A stretch of DNA of 46,588 bases from Phormidium tenue FACHB-886 (GTDB lineage: Bacteria > Cyanobacteriota > Cyanobacteriia > Elainellales > Elainellaceae): positions 1 to 46,588 of the forward strand of contig NZ_JACXWX010000035.1 of assembly GCF_014764505.1 (NCBI RefSeq). The letters run 5' to 3'. A program made the translations under genes and the position numbers. The notes under the pieces are model-generated. The model was not told where the DNA came from. It did not search any database and saw only the letters and a program-made list of their open reading frames with translations. This document shows positions 23,755 through 32,913 of the stretch, one piece after another (the stretch's first letter is position 1; the number at the start of each line of letters is the position of its first letter).

Positions 23755-25554
23755 TTAGAAGTCAGCGTAGTGGGTGATTGCCTCTTTCATGCGAGTGGTG
23801 ACTTCAGCGGCAGGCAGTGCGCCCAGTTCGCCGGAGGCACGGGTGCGGATACTAAGCGCATTGGCTTCGACTTCTTTAGCACCCACGACCGCCATCACGG
23901 GAATCTTCTCTTTCTCAGCGTTGCGAATCATTTTGCCCAATCGATCGCCGCTGCGATCCACCATGACTCGGATGCCTATCGATCGCATCTGATCTGCCAC
24001 CTGTTGAGCATAAGACAACTGCTCCTCAGTCACGGGCAGTAAACGAATTTGCTCTGGAGCCAGCCATAGGGGAAAATCACCTGCATATTCTTCGATCAAA
24101 ATGCCGACCAAGCGCTCCAGTGAGCCAAACGGTGCTCGGTGAATCATCACCGGACGCTTGCGTGTCCCGTCTTCTGCTACATACTCTAGGTCAAACCGTT
24201 CTGGCAGGTTATAGTCTACCTGCACGGTGCCGAGCTGCCACTCTCGATCGAGCGCATCCTGCACAATGAAGTCGAGCTTGGGACCATAGAAGGCAGCTTC
24301 GCCAATGCCTAAGAAATGGTTCATGCCCAGCGTTTCGACTGCGCGTTGAATGGCATTTTCGGCTTTTTGCCAGGCTTCATCACTGCCAATGTATTTGTCG
24401 GCTGCCGGATCGCGGAAGCTCAATCTGGCTCGGAAGGCAGTGTCGAGCCGCAGAATTTTCAGAACAGACTGAATCAGATCGACAACCTTCAGGAATTCAT
24501 CGTCAAGCTGCTCTGGTGTAACGAACAGATGCGCATCGTCTTGGGTAAAGCCACGCACACGGGTTAAGCCACCTAGCTCACCAGATTGCTCATAGCGGTA
24601 GACCGTGCCAAACTCCGCTAAGCGCAGCGGCAGGTCTCGATACGATCGCAGCTCGCTCTTGTAGATCTGCACATGGAAGGGGCAGTTCATCGCCTTCAGC
24701 ACAAAGCCTTCCTCTTCAGATTCGCCCATCATCGGGAATAAATCCTCACGGTACTTCTGCCAGTGCCCCGAAGTTTTGAACAAATCCACCCGTCCCACAT
24801 GCGGTGTTACCACCTGCTGATACCCCCGCTTAACTTGCTCTTGCTTGAGGAAGTCTTCCAGGGTCGATCGCAGCAGCGTGCCTTTGGGTGTCCACAGTGG
24901 TAATCCAGGACCCACCTCATCAGAGAACACAAACAGCCCTAGCTCTTTGCCTAGCTTGCGGTGATCGCGTCGTAAGGCTTCTTCTTTGCGGCGCTTGTAT
25001 TCAGCGAGCTGCTCTGGAGTTTCCCAAGCCGTGCCATAGATGCGTTGGAGCTGGGCTTTAGTCTCATCGCCGCGCCAGTACGCTCCTGCCACACTTTCCA
25101 GATCGATCGCATCTGGGTTGAGTTCAGCGGTATTTTCTAAATGCGGACCAGCGCAAAGATCCCACCACTGTTCGCCTAAGTGATAAATCGTGATGGGTTC
25201 TTGCTTGATATCCTGCAGAATTTCTAACTTGTAGGGTTCGTTGATCGCCTTGATCCGCTGCTCTGCTTCCTCACGGCTCACTTCTTCGCGAACTACGGGC
25301 AGCTTGCGGTTGATGATCCTCACCATTTCTTTCTTGATGGCTTTTAGATCTTTTTCGGTGAACGGCTCTGGGTTGTCAAAGTCGTAGTAGAAGCCATTTT
25401 CAATCCAGGGTCCGATCGTCACTTGCGCCTTGGGAAATAGCTTTTGAACCGCCATCGCCATGACATGTGAAGCGGTATGGCGAATTTTTTTGAGGTTCGT
25501 TGACTCGCTGGTGCGCGGCAGGTGAATTTTCTCGGTTTGCACTGAATTAACCAT
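23755..25554 (-). CDS. thrS: Threonyl-tRNA synthetase
   Basis: A 599-residue class II synthetase charging tRNA-Thr. The N2 editing domain opens with HTASHVMAMAVQ. The catalytic domain carries the zinc ligands Cys in KAMNCPFHV, His in QDDAHLF and His in MIHRAPFGS. The C-terminal anticodon-binding domain starts near IRLLPVTEEQ. The usual N-terminal TGS domain (about 60 residues in E. coli ThrRS) is absent, as is common in cyanobacterial ThrRS. The frame is intact. Confidence 0.97.
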   Translation of the reverse strand: MVNSVQTEKIHLPRTSESTNLKKIRHTASHVMAMAVQKLFPKAQVTIGPWIENGFYYDFDNPEPFTEKDLKAIKKEMVRIINRKLPVVREEVSREEAEQRIKAINEPYKLEILQDIKQEPITIYHLGEQWWDLCAGPHLENTAELNPDAIDLESVAGAYWRGDETKAQLQRIYGTAWETPEQLAEYKRRKEEALRRDHRKLGKELGLFVFSDEVGPGLPLWTPKGTLLRSTLEDFLKQEQVKRGYQQVVTPHVGRVDLFKTSGHWQKYREDLFPMMGESEEEGFVLKAMNCPFHVQIYKSELRSYRDLPLRLAEFGTVYRYEQSGELGGLTRVRGFTQDDAHLFVTPEQLDDEFLKVVDLIQSVLKILRLDTAFRARLSFRDPAADKYIGSDEAWQKAENAIQRAVETLGMNHFLGIGEAAFYGPKLDFIVQDALDREWQLGTVQVDYNLPERFDLEYVAEDGTRKRPVMIHRAPFGSLERLVGILIEEYAGDFPLWLAPEQIRLLPVTEEQLSYAQQVADQMRSIGIRVMVDRSGDRLGKMIRNAEKEKIPVMAVVGAKEVEANALSIRTRASGELGALPAAEVTTRMKEAITHYADF

Positions 25555-25801
25555 GAACTTGGCAACAACTGAAGGGTTGAGAAAGACAATAGCTGTCCAG
25601 ACTCTATCTTATCGAGCCAAGGCAGAAACAGCTTTAGCCCTTGCTGAGAAGTTGGAGTTAAAGACCGATCGGGTAGAAGCTGTTTTCCAAAGTTTCTCGA
25701 TAATTCGCTTATGCCAAGTTAATAAATTAGTTAAGAAATGTAAAGTGCGTTAAGCTTAGAGGAAAGCAATCGTAGATTAAAAACAGTAAGTCTCAACTCG
25801 C

Positions 25802-26131
25802 ATGTTAAATCCTTCTTCTTCCGAGCCGGATTTGCTAAAAACAGTCCTACAGCCCCTGCTAGAAGACTTTCAATACTGGTTTGGGCGAGCTCGCTTGCTC
25901 CTAGAAACCCAAGAAATTGATTTTTTGAGTCCGGCGCAGCAGGAAGATTTATTAGAGCGCATCCTACAGGCGCAGCAGGAAGTGGCTGCCGCCCAAATGT
26001 TGTTTCGGGCAACAGATGGGCAAGTGGGTATTGAGACTTCGGTCTTAGTACCTTGGCATCAGCTTGTGACGGAGTGCTGGCAAGTGGGAATGCGGTATCG
26101 ACGGGAGCATCCCAATTGGAGTGATGAATAA
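25802..26131 (+). CDS. DUF2605-family protein
   Basis: A 109-residue soluble helical protein with the pattern I associate with DUF2605 of cyanobacteria: FQYWFGRARLLLE, LSPAQQEDLLERI, and TSVLVPWHQLVTECW near the C-terminus. No membrane segment or metal motif. The gene for DUF2973 follows 281 bp later on the same strand. The function is unknown. Confidence 0.8.
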   Translation: MLNPSSSEPDLLKTVLQPLLEDFQYWFGRARLLLETQEIDFLSPAQQEDLLERILQAQQEVAAAQMLFRATDGQVGIETSVLVPWHQLVTECWQVGMRYRREHPNWSDE

Positions 26132-26216
26132 GGGTGTGCGGAGTCTGGGGAATAGCTCTTTAGTTCGTTTAAAAATCTGAGAGACTAGAGTAACTTTATA
26201 AGTATTGATTGTGAAA

Positions 26217-26239
26217 TGGGCATAAAGACGTTATGCCCA
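26217..26239. promoter_or_regulatory. 9-bp hairpin between the DUF2605 and DUF2973 genes
   Basis: TGGGCATAA and its complement enclose AGACG. No T-tract follows, so it is more likely a processing or attenuation structure than a terminator. Confidence 0.45.
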
Positions 26240-26412
26240 ATCTGGTAAAGCAACTCGACGAAGAGTGACTTAGCAAATTTAAGGACAACATTAGGTTAAC
26301 GAAGCAAGCCGAAGTAATTAAGCAAAGCAAGTTAACAAACTTCATTGATTAGATCGTTAGCAGCTAGGAAGGCATTGGTTTTACCCGTGGCATATTGGCT
26401 TGGAGCAGACAA

Positions 26413-26733
26413 ATGTTGCATTTAGTTTACATATTGGCTTTTACAGTATTGGCTTTTCTGGCAGTAGGAAATTTGATTCGCAATATGATGCTGCTGGGCA
26501 TAGAGTCGCAGCGCCAGCCTCGCAGGGGGCAGTTTACGCCTAACTCAGCCCCGCTCCGGCAAAACCGGATTCAGCCTGTTCCTCATCCGGAGCTTCTGGA
26601 TGAACTAGGCAATATTGTGAATGAGCCTTATTTGGTGATGCGATCAATGACTGTTGAAGATGCTCGCGAACGGCTAGACGCACTGTACAAATCCTCACCG
26701 GGACACAGTGATGAGCCGCAGAGTGAAGTGTAG
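26413..26733 (+). CDS. DUF2973-family membrane protein
   Basis: A 106-residue protein from ATG 26413, the usual start for this family (MLHLVYILAFTVLAFLAV). One N-terminal transmembrane helix (about 4-24) is followed by a polar region and a C-terminal segment with LLDELGNIVNEPYLVMRSM. It looks like a bitopic thylakoid or plasma-membrane protein with a cytoplasmic tail. The function is unknown. It follows the DUF2605 gene, with a hairpin between them. Confidence 0.82.
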   Translation: MLHLVYILAFTVLAFLAVGNLIRNMMLLGIESQRQPRRGQFTPNSAPLRQNRIQPVPHPELLDELGNIVNEPYLVMRSMTVEDARERLDALYKSSPGHSDEPQSEV

Positions 26734-26738
26734 ACAAG

Positions 26739-26762
26739 AAAGGGGTGAATTCGCCCCTTTTT
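26739..26762 (+). terminator. Terminator of the DUF2973 gene
   Basis: AAAGGGG and CCCCTTT pair around a loop with GAATTC, and TT continues the T-run. It lies 5 bp after the stop codon. Confidence 0.75.
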
Positions 26763-26937
26763 GTTATGCAAATAATGTTTGAAAGGCATCAAAGCTCTGC
26801 TTTTTCTATAAATTCTCTTAAATTGAAGAACTTTGAGCGCAATCTAGATCGAAGGTTTGCAGTATTGAGATTTGAGGGGGAGATTGCGTAACGTTTACCC
26901 TCAAACATCTTTTAGGAGAAACTACACAAAAAACAAG

Positions 26938-27044
26938 AGAAGCCACACATCGTGTGGCTTCTTCTGTAGCTTCAAGATTTGGTGCGCCGCACTTAATTGA
27001 AGTCTTTTCTGTGTAGAAGCCATGTCATGTGTGACTTCTACACA
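26938..27044. ncRNA. Three consecutive hairpins in a convergent intergenic region
   Basis: Hairpin 1 (26938-26962): AGAAGCCACAC, ATC loop, exact complement. Hairpin 2 (26970-27002): CTTCAA/TTGAAG with an inner GTGC/GCAC. Hairpin 3 (27010-27044): TGTGTAGAAG and its complement, followed by AAAA. Hairpins 1 and 3 share AGAAGCCA. They lie between two genes that end towards each other, so paired terminators are likely; a small structured RNA is possible. No protein of useful size is found here. Confidence 0.4.
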
Positions 27045-27077
27045 AAAACTTGTCCTCACATGCGCGGAGCGCTATAT

Positions 27078-27848
27078 CTAGAGCCAGCGAGAAAGCGGCT
27101 GCTTCTGCCGCAAATCTAAATGATCTGCCAGGCTAGGTTCATCCCAATCAAGCGGGTGACTCGCTTCAGGCGGCACAACGCTCGCTTCTGCTGTAAAAGA
27201 TTGAGCGGGTCTAGGCGCTTCTGAGCCTGTTGCTTTGCTCTTGTTGCGGATTGCCGTTGAGCGAGTAGAAGTTAAGGATTGCGATCGCTTGGCTGGACGG
27301 CGGGGGTTGAGATACCGCAGGAGTACAACACAGCCTGTGGCGCAAGTTAGAGCAATGCCCAGCAGCGACAATAGGGATAGCGCTGTGCCCGATTGCTTTG
27401 CTGTAGGTGCAGGAAATGGTGACGCAACAGGGGGGGATGCAGCAACAGGAATGTCAACCGTCGCGACAGGAGAGGAAAGAGGAACCGGGCTAGGCTGCTG
27501 TTTGGAGTAGTCCAGGTTCATCATCGTTGTAGCAGCAATCCCTGCCATCAGCAGCAAAATCAGCCAGACTGACAGCAACAGCAGCAGCGGATAGCGCTTA
27601 AATAGCTGCACTAGTATCAACCAGTGAGACTTTCTAACAGGCGATCGTCCTGAACCTACCTTAACTTCCGGGGTTGCAATCGATTCCGCTGCTTGGTTAC
27701 GCTTCAGCTCAGGCTTACGCCAGTTTTGGTATCGCTCGCTCTGATAGCGATCGCGCTGATATGCGTTTGGCTGCCTTGAATCTCGTCTTGAAAAATTTTG
27801 CCGTCTCGATTGCTGCTCCTGCCGCCGGACAGGCTGATATCCGCCCAT
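27078..27848 (-). CDS. Two-helix membrane protein with basic N-terminus (hypothetical)
   Basis: A 256-residue protein. Residues 1-50 are rich in Arg, Gln and Tyr; transmembrane helices are at about 87-108 and 156-178, separated by a Pro/Ser/Val-rich loop; the C-terminal tail is Ser/Thr/Pro-rich. I recognise no family. The bipolar layout with a basic tail is typical of accessory cell-envelope or division-related proteins, but that is speculation. It follows ddl on the same strand with a 128-bp gap, so a shared transcript is possible. Confidence 0.65.
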   Translation of the reverse strand: MGGYQPVRRQEQQSRRQNFSRRDSRQPNAYQRDRYQSERYQNWRKPELKRNQAAESIATPEVKVGSGRSPVRKSHWLILVQLFKRYPLLLLLSVWLILLLMAGIAATTMMNLDYSKQQPSPVPLSSPVATVDIPVAASPPVASPFPAPTAKQSGTALSLLSLLGIALTCATGCVVLLRYLNPRRPAKRSQSLTSTRSTAIRNKSKATGSEAPRPAQSFTAEASVVPPEASHPLDWDEPSLADHLDLRQKQPLSRWL

Positions 27849-27976
27849 ACCTTAACCCTGCTCAGAGCTTTGCTGATGAACTTTATAGATATTTTATTAG
27901 CTAAAGCCCAGCAATGACTAGGGGAAGACGGCACAGAAAGCGGGCTAGGCGGAGAATTTCGCCCTAAAGACACAGT

Positions 27977-29092
27977 TTAAGTATTAAATCGCTCTAACGC
28001 GAGTTGAATCAGGCGATCGACTAGGGCAGGAAATTCGACCCCACTTGCCTGCCAAAGCATTGGATACATGCTGGTGGCGGTGAATCCTGGCATCGTATTG
28101 ATCTCGTTAATTAGCACCTCGCCAGTCTCCTCGATGTAGAAAAAATCTACCCTCGCAATGCCTGCCGCATCGACTACTTGAAATGCCTGAATCGCCATCT
28201 CCTGAATTTTTGCGACGATTTGCGGCGGCAAGAGCGCAGGAATCTTCAGTCCGGCTTTGCCTTCGGTATATTTAGTCTCGTAGTCGTAAAAGTCGCTGTC
28301 ATAGGTGATTTCGCCAACTACAGAGGCTTGCGGAAAGTCGTTACCCAACACAGCACACTCCACTTCTCTTGCCTTCACGCCTGCCTCAACAATGATGCGG
28401 CGATCGAAACTGGCGGCACTATCTAGCGCAGATTCTAGCTGCAAGCGGGTGGTTACCTTAGAAATGCCAACCGACGAGCCCAAGTTGGCGGGTTTCACAA
28501 AGCAAGGGTAGCCCAGCTCTGTTTCAATGCGATCGCACAATTTTGGAAAGCGGCAGCCATCAGACCACACCTCAGCACGGCTGATTGAAATGTATTTGAC
28601 CTGCGGCAAGCCCACCTGGGCAAATGCCATTTTCATGGCAATCTTGTCCATTCCCAAGGCAGACCCCAACACACCCGATCCCACAAAAGGAACCTGCATC
28701 AGTTTGAGCAGACCCTGCACCGTTCCATCTTCGCCGTTTGGTCCATGCAAAATAGGAAACCACACATCTACTTCTGCCACCTGGACGGGGGGCTGCCAAC
28801 GCTGCAGGCGCTCCGTAGTACCTGGTTGGAGAGCACTGTCAATTACTTCATCTGGGGAAGTGGATTCGGGCGCAGCCATCAAAGATGGAGTGGGAACGCC
28901 TGCACTCAAAACTTGCTGTGCGCCCTCACCGATTTGCCAGCGACCGTCTTTCTGAATGTAGACAGGCATGAGCTGATATTTGTCGATGTTTTGATCGCTG
29001 CTGAGGGCGTGGGCGATCGCTCTGGCAGAACTAATCGACACCTCATGCTCTCCGGAACAGCCACCAAATAACAACCCCACTCTCAGTGCCAT
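27977..29092 (-). CDS. ddl: D-alanine--D-alanine ligase
   Basis: A 371-residue ATP-grasp enzyme that joins two D-alanines for peptidoglycan precursors. It starts [19 protein letters not shown], the family's N-terminal Gly-rich loop and Ser residue. Other motifs are the ATP-grasp core around [14 protein letters not shown] and the metal/substrate site [14 protein letters not shown] near the C-terminus. The ATG at 29092 is supported by a GGAGG 5 nt upstream; the frame is open for 32 further codons. The D-Ala supplier alr is 6 kb away. Confidence 0.96.
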   Translation of the reverse strand: MALRVGLLFGGCSGEHEVSISSARAIAHALSSDQNIDKYQLMPVYIQKDGRWQIGEGAQQVLSAGVPTPSLMAAPESTSPDEVIDSALQPGTTERLQRWQPPVQVAEVDVWFPILHGPNGEDGTVQGLLKLMQVPFVGSGVLGSALGMDKIAMKMAFAQVGLPQVKYISISRAEVWSDGCRFPKLCDRIETELGYPCFVKPANLGSSVGISKVTTRLQLESALDSAASFDRRIIVEAGVKAREVECAVLGNDFPQASVVGEITYDSDFYDYETKYTEGKAGLKIPALLPPQIVAKIQEMAIQAFQVVDAAGIARVDFFYIEETGEVLINEINTMPGFTATSMYPMLWQASGVEFPALVDRLIQLALERFNT

Positions 29093-29097
29093 TCGCC

Positions 29098-29102
29098 CCT
29101 CC
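29098..29102 (-). promoter_or_regulatory. Shine-Dalgarno sequence for ddl
   Basis: GGAGG on the reverse strand, 5 nt before the ATG at 29092. It decides for this start over the upstream frame. Confidence 0.75.
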
Positions 29103-29320
29103 GAAATCATTGTTTCGGAGTAGCGTACCATACTGTCGAGGAAGCCAGCATGGTTGATTTTGTGGCTGGGTGAAGCACTTGCGCCCAAATTCCTGCGCTA
29201 TCAAATAACAACGATGTGTCTTTATAACAATGTGTCTTTATCAGGACAGATGTCTCCCCAAACGCAGGAACGGAGAATTAAGCTATATAGACTCTCATAT
29301 GACTCATTCTCACAAGACCC

Positions 29321-29659
29321 ATGCGATCTCTTCCCAAACTATGGCGATCGTGCCTCCTGTTGGCACTTGCCATTTTGCTGGGCTGGCAGCTCAGCGCACG
29401 CGCCCAATCCACTTCACAGCTAGATGCAAGGTTATCGCGCTTAGAGTCTGCAAATACGCTGCTGCAATCCCGAATTAGCCGTTTAGAAAGCAGCTTATCG
29501 GGTGCTAGCTCCAGCAGAAACATTACTCCCGAAGCACCCTCTGTTGGCGCACCTGCTGCTTCCGGCTCTGCCTTAGCAGATGATCCCGTTTTTAAACGGC
29601 TTGCAACACTAGTCATCGAACTTAGAGAGCGCATTATCGCGCTCGAAGCTCGACAGTAG
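29321..29659 (+). CDS. Small secreted coiled-coil protein (hypothetical)
   Basis: A 112-residue protein. Residues 1-28 form a signal peptide with cleavage predicted after SARA. Residues about 33-60 have a heptad pattern (LDARLSRLESANTLLQSRI), and the C-terminal end (FKRLATLVIELRERIIALE) is a second amphipathic helix. A Ser/Ala/Pro-rich stretch joins them. It would be periplasmic or envelope-associated and probably oligomeric. I know no family name. It is followed by the FMN oxidase gene 40 bp later. Confidence 0.7.
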   Translation: MRSLPKLWRSCLLLALAILLGWQLSARAQSTSQLDARLSRLESANTLLQSRISRLESSLSGASSSRNITPEAPSVGAPAASGSALADDPVFKRLATLVIELRERIIALEARQ

Positions 29660-29699
29660 ATTCCGGATTCTTGGCTTAATTCTTCATTCACCTCTCTTC

Positions 29700-30293
29700 A
29701 TGGACCTCCCTCCTTGGCGATCGCCGCTTGCACGGGCGCTACATCGCAATCGATCGCTGGCATACTCTCGGTATCTACAGTTAGCAACCGTTCGACCTGA
29801 TGGGCGTCCTGCCAATCGAACAGTTGTGTTTCGCGGCTTTTGGAATGACACTAACCAACTCAAGTTTGCGATCGACAGCCGCAGCCAAAAAGCCGAGCAG
29901 ATTCCGCTTCAAAGCTGGGCAGAAGTTTGCTGGTACTTTCCAAAAACTCGCGAACAGTTTCGGATTTTAGGCAAACTCACGCTGGTCACTGATAAATCAG
30001 ACAACGCTAACCTGTCTCAAGCTAGAGAACAACTTTGGCGTGACCTATCGGATGCTGCCCGCGTTCAGTTTGCTTGGGCACAGCCTCGTGCACCCAAAGC
30101 CGATGCTGCCACATTCGATCCGCCGTCGCCTGATGCACTGTTGCCACTTCCAAATTTTTGTCTACTGCTGCTTGACCCCAATCAAATCGACCATTTGGAG
30201 TTGCGCGGCGATCCACAAAATCGTTATCTCTATACCCACTCCACGGATGATCACGAGGCTAGAGGTTGGTCAGTGCAGTCGGTTAACCCATAG
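29700..30293 (+). CDS. Pyridoxamine-phosphate-oxidase-like FMN-binding protein (Alr4036 type)
   Basis: A 197-residue protein of the split-barrel flavin superfamily. The N-terminal PLATVRPDGRPANRTVVF-like block (LQLATVRPDGRPANRTVVF) and the ELCWYF-like segment AEVCWYFPKTREQFR match the Alr4036-type pyridoxamine 5'-phosphate oxidase family known from cyanobacteria. It binds FMN and probably dimerises; the natural substrate is not established. No signal peptide, so cytoplasmic. It follows the small coiled-coil gene by 40 bp on the same strand. Confidence 0.88.
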   Translation: MDLPPWRSPLARALHRNRSLAYSRYLQLATVRPDGRPANRTVVFRGFWNDTNQLKFAIDSRSQKAEQIPLQSWAEVCWYFPKTREQFRILGKLTLVTDKSDNANLSQAREQLWRDLSDAARVQFAWAQPRAPKADAATFDPPSPDALLPLPNFCLLLLDPNQIDHLELRGDPQNRYLYTHSTDDHEARGWSVQSVNP

Positions 30294-30299
30294 AGCGCT

Positions 30300-30506
30300 C
30301 TAGAGTTGAGGCGAGTCTTCCAGCGGTTCCCAATTAGCATTTCCACTTAATACATAGTCCGCTAGTCCACTAGTCCACAAACTATTTCTAGAAGTCGTGC
30401 CTCGTGCCGCTCTCAAGAAATGGTTTGGATTGGTGTCAGCATAAAGCGCTGTAAATCTCTGAGAAATTTTCGCTAATGCAACAGTCCGCTTTGTTCTTGC
30501 ACTCAA
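30300..30506 (-). CDS. Candidate small protein, TTG start (hypothetical)
   Basis: A 68-residue frame that starts only with TTG (30506), because a stop lies five codons upstream. Its composition (ISQRFTALYADTNPNHFLR) is protein-like. The centre contains three tandem TAGTCC octamers at 30355-30378 that read as LWTSGLAD. It ends 6 bp from the convergent FMN oxidase gene. The start codon lies inside a 20-bp palindrome. I do not recognise the family and regard it as possible, not proven. Confidence 0.35.
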   Translation of the reverse strand: MSARTKRTVALAKISQRFTALYADTNPNHFLRAARGTTSRNSLWTSGLADYVLSGNANWEPLEDSPQL

Positions 30507-30516
30507 TTGAGTGCAA
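30497..30516. promoter_or_regulatory. Perfect 20-bp palindrome
   Basis: TTGCACTCAATTGAGTGCAA equals its own reverse complement with no loop. It spans the only start codon of the small reverse-strand frame and borders the long gene-free stretch. It is a good size and symmetry for a dimeric regulator site. Confidence 0.6.
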
Positions 30517-31327
30517 TTTTATGTGGGTCGTTTCTTCATCTATGAAATCGATCCAAAAGTTGATGCAGTAAAAGTCAAGCCGTGAATAACTATAAAAAAC
30601 TGAATTGAACTATTGGTTTAAACAGTGGTTTATCTAAAGATATCAGTTTTAGATATCGGAATTGATATTAATTTAATTAGGTCTTTGCATCAGAAACGAT
30701 AGCTTTAATTGACGGACACGCTTGCGTTTTGTAAGGCAATAACCTGATCGATCAAGTAAGCATTAGCTTGTAGAATAGGGATTATCTCGATAACTTTAAA
30801 CTTCAAGTAATCTTAGTAAAAGGTAAGCTTCAGCAATGTTAGCCTAGTGTTAGAACAACTCAATAACTTTTTGCAAAAGTGACTGAATGATACAGATTCA
30901 ACAATCGACTAGGTGTTAGAAGTTATATACGGCCAAGTTTTCCTCTTGGAGCTATAAGCTAGGGAGCTGCTTATAGAGGCTATTAGCATTAGCTTTTGAG
31001 GTTGCATTTAGGCGGAAGCTGGGCAGGTTTGATAAGGCATATTGTTGTTGCTTTATCCTCAAACTAAAGTGCTTTTAATAAAGTAAATTATGCTTTGGTA
31101 GAAGGGTTAGCTTCCTACTAAGTAAAGGAATTTAGAAAAACAGGACAGAGCTGCTTTTTGTTAGATTGTGAATTTCGTTTGAACAAAGTTCATTCGTCTT
31201 TAGTTTAGAAATGCCGTTAGTATCTCTGCGGTTTCTCTACTTAGTAGAAACCGATCCAGCCAGAAGTATCTAAGGCAGATGAAGTGAACAGGAAATAGCA
31301 GTGTCAGCTTTAAAGCCTTAAGAACTA
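30517..31327. other. Long AT-rich, hairpin-rich gene-free stretch
   Basis: No protein-like frame in 811 bp. Hairpins: 30933-30949 (CCAAG/CTTGG), 30952-30976 (CTATAAGC, 9-nt loop, complement), 31031-31057 (9-bp stem with one G-T pair), 31230-31252 (GGTTTCT/AGAAACC). Such clustering suggests either a long structured 5' leader of the following small gene or an unannotated small RNA. No known RNA family was recognised, and the promoter of the next gene could not be placed. Confidence 0.45.
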
Positions 31328-31564
31328 ATGTTTTTCAGCTCAATGAGTGCGAAAAATAGTCCGCAGCAAGATGATTTAAGTGAACAACCCGCTATGCAAC
31401 AAGGAACTAACAATTTTGATTTCGACACTTGGGCAAACCAAGTCCGACGGCAGATGGTCGCTTCCCTGAAGAAGCGAACCGTCGTTTACGGAGAGTTTTG
31501 GGGCAACAATGCTCGGGCAAATCGAGCTAAAACGGCAGAACAAGAGCAGAAGCCTGAGGCTTAA
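31328..31564 (+). CDS. Small conserved-looking acidic/basic protein (hypothetical)
   Basis: A 78-residue soluble protein (alternative start at Met6, 31343). The N-terminal 30 residues are polar. The core FDFDTWANQVRRQMVASLKKR is a likely amphipathic helix, similar in style to small cyanobacterial proteins that have a short W-x-x-x-V-R-R-Q-M segment. The C-terminal tail is Glu/Lys-rich. The function is unknown. It is convergent with the CHAD-domain gene (24-bp gap). Confidence 0.6.
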   Translation: MFFSSMSAKNSPQQDDLSEQPAMQQGTNNFDFDTWANQVRRQMVASLKKRTVVYGEFWGNNARANRAKTAEQEQKPEA

Positions 31565-31588
31565 TCTCTCATAGCCATTAACCAAGTG

Positions 31589-32557
31589 CTAGGGTTTAAC
31601 TGCGCCTTCTGTTGGCTGCAGAAGCATCTCGTATAGCTGATAGCGGAATTTGCTGTCGAGATATTTTTGCCGCAGCTTATCCCACCCTGCCATCGCTTCA
31701 CCTTGCTTCTGAGCGATCGCCTGCTGCAGTCCTGGCAGCTCTTTGAGATCTGTCAGGACTGCTGTCAAAATCTCTCGCAGCACATGAGCATCTTGAAACT
31801 CCCCTAGCTGACCCTGCAGGTCTTTGATTTCCTTGACCCACTTTTGGAAGGACTTGTCATAGAACGGCATGAAGAACTCTGCTTCATAGCGAACGTGTTT
31901 GCAGAGCTTGCGTAAGTCATGTAATTTCTCACCATTCTTATTAGATGCCGCTTTACTGGAGATGAACCAGCCTTGATGCATCAGTAGATGTGCTAGCAGC
32001 GGTGTGAGTAGGTCTGGCAATGCCGCCTCAATGGGTAGCGCAGCGCTGACTGCGTAATGAGGATGAGCAAGCCAGTCCTCGTAAGCTGTTTTCAGCTCCT
32101 CATAGCGTGATTCTGTCAGGGTTGCTTGCAGCCCTTTAAAGGATTCAACACGCTGATTGATTAAGCCTTCGATCGCTGTTTCCAACTTGCTGCCCTCTGA
32201 TTTGCTGAGGCGCGGCTGATAGTAGTCTTTGAGCGTGGCAATTTGCACATCTAGATCGCGTACTTCGCCCAAAACTCTGGCAATATCTCGGAGTCGCTTG
32301 GCGCCGGCAGCTTTTGGCAACTCCACAGCAGGCTCAAAAACTTGTAATGCAGTCCGCAGCCGCCGAATGCCGACCCGCATCTGGTGGAGATGTTCTGGAT
32401 CAGTATCTTCCAACACATCCTTTTCTTGCTTAGCGACTCGCCAGTATTCCTCTTCAATCACCTGGTGAGCGTACTGCCCCAATGTGAGCGACTGGTGTTC
32501 TTGGGAAGTTCGATCGACTGTAGCGATTGCCGATTTTTGTTTCTTCTCTTTTTTCAT
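31589..32557 (-). CDS. CHAD-domain protein
   Basis: A 322-residue protein if started at ATG 32557; a TTG upstream (32674) would give 361. The CHAD fold is seen as paired conserved helices carrying HLHQMRVGIRRLRTAL near the N-terminus and KLHDLRKLCKHVRYEAEFF near the middle, each with His and Arg/Lys residues that in this family bind inorganic polyphosphate or acidic surfaces. It is a helical, basic cytoplasmic protein. The CHAD domain commonly accompanies CYTH, but no CYTH domain is present here. The small upstream gene is convergent and is not an obvious partner. Confidence 0.87.
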   Translation of the reverse strand: MKKEKKQKSAIATVDRTSQEHQSLTLGQYAHQVIEEEYWRVAKQEKDVLEDTDPEHLHQMRVGIRRLRTALQVFEPAVELPKAAGAKRLRDIARVLGEVRDLDVQIATLKDYYQPRLSKSEGSKLETAIEGLINQRVESFKGLQATLTESRYEELKTAYEDWLAHPHYAVSAALPIEAALPDLLTPLLAHLLMHQGWFISSKAASNKNGEKLHDLRKLCKHVRYEAEFFMPFYDKSFQKWVKEIKDLQGQLGEFQDAHVLREILTAVLTDLKELPGLQQAIAQKQGEAMAGWDKLRQKYLDSKFRYQLYEMLLQPTEGAVKP

Positions 32558-32784
32558 AGCTTTTACCCAACTTGCTAGCTTGCTAAACCTGAGGTCTTTG
32601 ATCTTAGCGATAGGACGCAGGGGATAATGCGACACTTCAGACAGAATTTCGCTAGCTGATAAGGCAGAGGGCAAGACAGAAGAACTCGCTTTCCGCCTTC
32701 GCGAGACTAAACAAGTCTCTTATTAGCTTAAAGATCACCACGGATTGCAGCAGGCAAGGGGGTTTTGTATTCCCCAATTAATAA

Positions 32785-32858
<74 letters not shown>

Positions 32859-32913
32859 AGACAACTGATGAGAATAGCACAAGTTTTGGGCAAGCGCAAA
32901 TGCTTGAAAAATA

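Noticed and set aside
25553-25753. 66-residue forward frame at the thrS start
   Set aside because: Overlaps the thrS start in a divergent position and has no motif or ribosome-binding site; most likely leader sequence.
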